Positions 9,641-12,756 of a stretch of 12,756 nt of DNA are shown here, piece by piece. Each line of letters begins with the position of its first letter. Position 1 is the first letter of the stretch. A program made the translations under genes and the position numbers. The notes under the pieces are model-generated. The model did no database searches, had not been told where the DNA came from, and worked only from the letters and a program-made list of their open reading frames with translations. Source of the DNA: Conidiobolus incongruus B7586 (taxonomy: Eukaryota; Entomophthoromycota; Entomophthoromycetes; Entomophthorales; Conidiobolaceae); assembly GCA_000697335.1 (NCBI GenBank), contig JNEM01012219.1, positions 1 to 12,756 of the forward strand, given 5' to 3'.

Positions 9641-9739
9641 TAGTATAATTAAATTAAATAATTAATTTTAAAAAGTTAATTTTTTAATCAAAAAAATTAT
9701 TATATATATATATATTTTAAAAATATATAATTTTTTATT

Positions 9740-9810
9740 AATTTTGTACATAATTATTTATTTCAAACTAATAATTTATTTCAAAAATCAAAAATTAAAA
9801 AATTTCCCAT
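9740..9810 (-). repeat. Right terminal inverted repeat of Tc1-B with internal direct repeats
   Basis: The inverted end reads ATGGGAAATTTTTTAA. Two tandem-like copies of TAATTATTTATTTCAAA / TAATAATTTATTTCAAA lie 18 bp apart. They may be transposase binding sites; that is inference only. Confidence 0.55.
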
Positions 9811-9812
9811 TA

Positions 9813-10490
9813 TTTTAAATTTAAGATAATGTATTTATAAATAAAGATTAATTTATATTTAAATTATTAAACTATTTTAAAAATTTCATTGATTCTTTTG
9901 TTAAACTTATAACTCTTTTAATTAATCTCTTAAAAAAAGATGTTATATTTAAATAAACCCCATTATATACTCTTTACATGAATATTTTAATTTTCTATAT
10001 TACTAATGCTTTTATTTATTTTTGATTTTAAACTACCTACCATTATTTTTACTAACTTTAATTCTTTTGTAATTAATAAATAATTAACCTAATTTAAATT
10101 TAATTTATATTTTACCTTTTAACTATAAAATAAAAAAATAAATAAAGAAAAACAAGTTGAGTTTAATCTTATAAATATTATCTTAAAGCTTATAACATTC
10201 TAGTTAAGAAAAATAAAGCTTGGTAAATTAAAATATTTAGTTTATAAATAAGAACTTTTTCCTTTAGTAGAAATAATCAAAAATCATTTATATTTCTTAT
10301 TTTATAATTTTATCCTAATACTTATAAATTATAAATCACTTATCTACTTAAATACTCAAAGGTAGTTATTAAAAAGATAAGTTAAATAGATTAAAACTAT
10401 TTAAACTTATCTTTTCTATATCTAATATCTCTTAAGTTAATAAAATTATATTATAGATACTTTGTTAAAAAATCTTACATACTTATCCTT
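9813..10490 (+). pseudogene. RT-RNase H connection and RNase H region of the younger chromovirus (fossil)
   Basis: About 9880-9955 resembles the NFI...L..LLKKD connection segment that follows RT in Ty3/Gypsy pol. About 10150-10330 resembles the middle of RNase H, including a KYSVYE.EL-like block and a following TDHKSL-like block. About 10370-10480 resembles its end (RQ.RW... to the ADALSR-like close). The domain removes RNA from the RNA:DNA hybrid. This stretch also serves as the reference showing that 12438-12756 and 5469 leftward are the two halves of the older copy. Confidence 0.7.
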
Positions 10491-11840
10491 TAATTTTAAT
10501 TTTAAAAATCCAGCAAATATTAACTTAATGGTTATTAATAAAGGAAATAAAGAATTTATTAAACTATTTTAAGAAACACTACTAAATAATAATTTCTCTA
10601 TTTTAATTAAAAAATAACTATTTAAACTAATAGAAAATTAATTAAAATATATTAAAAGATTTAAATTCATTGATAACTTACTATATTTTAATAATTATCT
10701 ATTTGTCTTTAATATTTTTAAGATTAAATAAGTAATATTTGATGAATATTATAACTTACTTGTTAAAGGATATTAAAACTAGTTAAAGATTGTTGAAAGA
10801 ATTAAAACAAGATATTACAAATATTTTTAATTAAATTAGTTCAGAAATATATTAATACTTATAATATATAGTAAAGAATTAAATATAATACCTAACTAAA
10901 ATATTATAAACCTATTCCCTTATAAGTTTTTAATAAAATTTAATAATAAATCTAATTTAATTTTGAAAAAATTCTTAAATTAATAACTAGTTATAATAAC
11001 TTAATAATTATAATTAATTTATTTTTTAAATATATTTATTCCTTATTTCAAAACTTCTATAATTAAAAATATTACACAGCTATTATTTTTTAATATCTTT
11101 ACCTATTATAAAATTCTATAAACTATTATATCTGATAAAAATATATAATTCAACTTTTGATTTTAAAAGTGACTATCTTTTTCCTTTAAGATCAATCTAG
11201 TTATGTTTATTATTAATCATTACTAAACAAATAAACTTGGTGAAAAAAATATTAAAACCTTAAAATAAATTATTAGAGTTGATATTAATATTAATTAATT
11301 AAATGAAAATATCTATATCTACTTCAATATTCATTTAATGTTTTAATCAATAAATTAATAGGTTTTAACCCTTATTTCATCATTTATAACAAATAACTTA
11401 ACTTAATAATTACTCTAAAATTTTAAATCAACCAATTTTTAAATGTTTTTGAATTTTAATCTAATATCAAATTTATCAATTCCCTTGTTAAATTTAACTT
11501 GAAAGTGAATTAAAGGATTATAAAATAACAATATTTAAAGTTAAATAGGAATCATTTTAAATATAAAACTAGTATATTTGTATACTTAGAATAATCTATC
11601 TTTAAACTTATCTTACTCAAATCAACTTATATCTAAAATACCTGCTAATATATTATAGTCCCTATAAAATTTAATTTATTAATTCAAATTTTGAAAATAT
11701 TATCTTAGAATTACTTTTAACTTTGAGGATCAACTTTACTTTTTGTATATATATAAAATCAAACTTTATTTTGAAGATTTTAATATTTTTTTTAATTGAT
11801 TAAAAGCCTTAAAACAAGATCTGTTTAATAATTAAGATAG
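10491..11840 (+). pseudogene. Integrase region of the younger chromovirus (fossil)
   Basis: The zinc-binding N-terminal region is seen at about 10740-10850, with a run resembling GHQ...K..ERIK.RYYW. The DDE core lies at about 10930-11260, with stretches resembling the MDFI...L block, the VIVDRFSKY...FIP block and the ISDR...QF block. A poorly conserved C-terminal region follows. The integrase would insert cDNA with a 4-6 bp duplication. The corresponding parts of the older copy are at 5250-4263 and 2685-2310 on the minus strand. The region is broken throughout. Confidence 0.75.
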
Positions 11841-11995
11841 AGAAAAAGAATACTATGTTAATTATATAATTAAATCTAAATTTATTAGGAATAAGCTTTA
11901 TTTCTATATAAAGTAAATAAGCTATCTTATTAAAGAAGTTATATAAGAATCTTTAAAAAATATTGAGAATATCTAAGCTTATTATAACTATTTAC
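11841..11995 (+). pseudogene. Chromodomain-like C-terminus of the chromovirus pol (fossil)
   Basis: The frame starting near 11848 reads YYV.YIIKSKFIRNKLYFY, followed by a TWEP...N-like region near 11945-11975. This resembles chromodomains (YEVEKIIDSR...LYLVKWKGY...TWEP). A C-terminal chromodomain on pol defines the chromovirus clade and is known in some members to recognise methylated H3K9. The same block is seen on the minus strand in the 2310-2685 piece. The match is by eye. Confidence 0.65.
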
Positions 11996-12030
11996 AAAAA
12001 TCTAAAGAGTGTGTTTTCTTTAAAAACTTA

Positions 12031-12039
12031 TTAAAGGAG
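12031..12039 (+). other. Polypurine tract next to the 3' LTR
   Basis: TTAAAGGAG lies directly before the 3' LTR start at 12040. A purine run at this place primes plus-strand DNA synthesis in LTR elements. It supports plus-strand orientation. The equivalent spot of the older copy (about 2318-2310, minus) reads as a run of A. Confidence 0.65.
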
Positions 12040-12437
12040 TATTAAGAGACTAGTTTGTTAAATTCTTAAATATACTTTTATATAATTTAATTAATAATAA
12101 ATTATATATTTAATTTATACTTTTATAGCTAAATTAAATATATAAATAGTATTGAATTATTTAATAAATTAAATTTTTCTTTTTCCTTTTAATTTTTATT
12201 ATTTCTTATCTTTTTTATTATTTCTAAGATTAAAACTATATCCTATCAATATTATAATATATTAATTTTACCTAATATAAATCTTAATATATTAGTCACT
12301 TATCCTAGTTTGAAGGTTAATTAAACTTTGTTTATATTTATATATTACAGCCATATTATAATACCATATTCTATATTACATTACTTTTATATTAAGTCTT
12401 CCTCTATACTTTATTGGTATTTGCTATTATACTTATA
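12040..12437 (+). repeat. 3' LTR of the younger chromovirus
   Basis: About 398 bp, pairing with 5470-5863. It begins TATTAAGAGAC and ends ...ACTTATA. Differences from the 5' LTR include many transitions but also A/T transversions and small length differences, so the pair is not recent. It also matches the older copy's LTR pieces at 2309-2210 and 632-436. Confidence 0.85.
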
Positions 12438-12756
12438 ATATTATTATATTAACTGAAAAGATATTAAGTAAAAAAAAGATAAGCTTAGATAATTTTAATT
12501 TATTTAACTTAATATCTTAATTAAGACTTTTAAATTTTAAAATATATAAAAGATTTGTAATTTATTAATAATAGATAAAAATTATAAGATGAAAAATATA
12601 AATAATTTTCTATTATTTCAATTAAAATAAAGAATTTTTTATTATATATTAGATATTTTATTTATATTGCTTTTATTTTTTTAATTAAATATTATTAATT
12701 TTGAAATAATATTTATAAAGTTAAACTTGAATTATTTTTCTTTATGTATTATTTTT
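12438..12756 (-). mobile_element. Older Ty3/Gypsy chromovirus (minus strand): RNase H part, continues beyond window
   Basis: Read in reverse from 12756, this aligns with about 10140-10447 of the younger copy. Anchors are CTTTATAAATATTAT, TCTTATAATTTT.ATC and AAATAAATTAAAA.TAT followed by CTTATCTTTT. The alignment ends where 5469 (reverse) picks up. It is therefore the part of the older copy's pol upstream of the break made by the younger insertion. Its RT, gag and 5' LTR should lie right of the window. Confidence 0.7.

Larger units (their letters stand above)
8542..9810 (-). mobile_element. Tc1-B: second Tc1/mariner-type transposon, nested in the chromovirus
   Basis: This is a 1269-bp insertion with TA at 8540-8541 and 9811-9812. 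The ends are mirror images: ATGGGAATTTT at the left and AAAATTTCCCAT at the right. Sequence on each side belongs to the chromovirus (RT before, the RT-RNase H connection after), so the insertion is clear. The right end holds two direct copies of an ATTTATTTCAAA motif (about 9751-9767 and 9769-9785) and a (TA)n run at about 9699-9715. Size, TA target and a minus-strand helix-turn-helix-bearing frame fit Tc1/mariner. It shares no obvious sequence with Tc1-A. The edges could shift by one or two bases because the flanks are also A/T. Confidence 0.75.
5470..12437 (+). mobile_element. Younger Ty3/Gypsy chromovirus, nearly whole but heavily broken fossil
   Basis: Two direct repeats (5470-5863 and 12040-12437) enclose about 6.2 kb, or about 4.9 kb once the Tc1-B insertion is subtracted, giving an original element of about 5.7 kb, usual for fungal chromoviruses. 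In order there are regions resembling gag with a zinc knuckle, protease, reverse transcriptase, RNase H, integrase and a C-terminal chromodomain, then a purine tract. That order (RNase H before integrase) is Ty3/Gypsy. Flanking duplication: ATATT at 5466-5470 and 12438-12442, with one base of ambiguity because the LTR itself may begin with T. Frames are broken at many dozens of places. The LTRs differ by roughly 15% by eye, but RIP inflates this, so it gives no reliable age. It is younger than the minus-strand copy that it interrupts. Confidence 0.85.

Noticed and set aside
9699-9715. (TA)n run, and (AAT)n near 6023-6045, as microsatellites of interest
   Set aside because: They are short and expected by chance at this base composition. 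The first lies next to the Tc1-B end but shows no special structure.
1-12756. Mitochondrial or plastid origin, because of the very high A+T
   Set aside because: Tc1/mariner and LTR elements, TA duplications and RIP-like changes are nuclear features; no organelle gene or tRNA was seen.
1-12756. CRISPR array, tRNA/rRNA genes, host genes or an undescribed functional system
   Set aside because: The repeats seen are all explained as terminal repeats or LTRs, no regular short-repeat array exists, and no intact coding frame was found on either strand.

Overview
The window is about 80% or more A+T by eye. It carries no gene I can read as intact, and I could find only three CpG dinucleotides (near 4798, 7168 and 8417). 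Recognisable protein families are present, but their reading frames are full of TAA and TAG where CAA, CAG or TGG would be expected. That pattern, transitions at CpA/TpG on both strands, is the signature of repeat-induced point mutation (RIP). The best fit is an AT-rich, heterochromatic repeat island of a filamentous ascomycete (Pezizomycotina). The organism is inferred from RIP and from the element families, not from any host gene.

Every stretch I could interpret belongs to transposons nested in one another. The oldest layer is a Ty3/Gypsy chromovirus fossil on the minus strand, seen in four pieces: 12756-12438, 5469-4263, 2685-2210 and 632-436, read right to left. A second, longer copy of the same family (plus strand, about 5470-12437, with both LTRs) is inserted into the RNase H part of the older copy. 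The two flanks align to consecutive stretches of the younger copy's own RNase H region, and a 4-5 bp target duplication is visible.

Three Tc1/mariner elements of one family (called Tc1-A here) sit in the older chromovirus. A0 (1-433, cut by the window edge) is a foldback, MITE-like derivative. A1 (635-2207, plus) and A2 (2688-4260, minus) are full length. A1 and A2 are each 1573 bp, flanked by TA, with ~215 bp terminal inverted repeats that carry an outer and an inner direct-repeat motif (IR/DR layout). Each encodes a dead transposase of 338 codons with DD34E spacing. A different Tc1/mariner-type element (Tc1-B, 8542-9810) is inserted into the younger chromovirus between the reverse transcriptase and RNase H regions.

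Nothing here should make a functional protein. The interest is structural: the order of insertions, the IR/DR ends, the one-ended foldback derivative, and dead copies that share the same inactivating substitutions. I found no sign of an undescribed functional system, no RNA genes and no CRISPR array.
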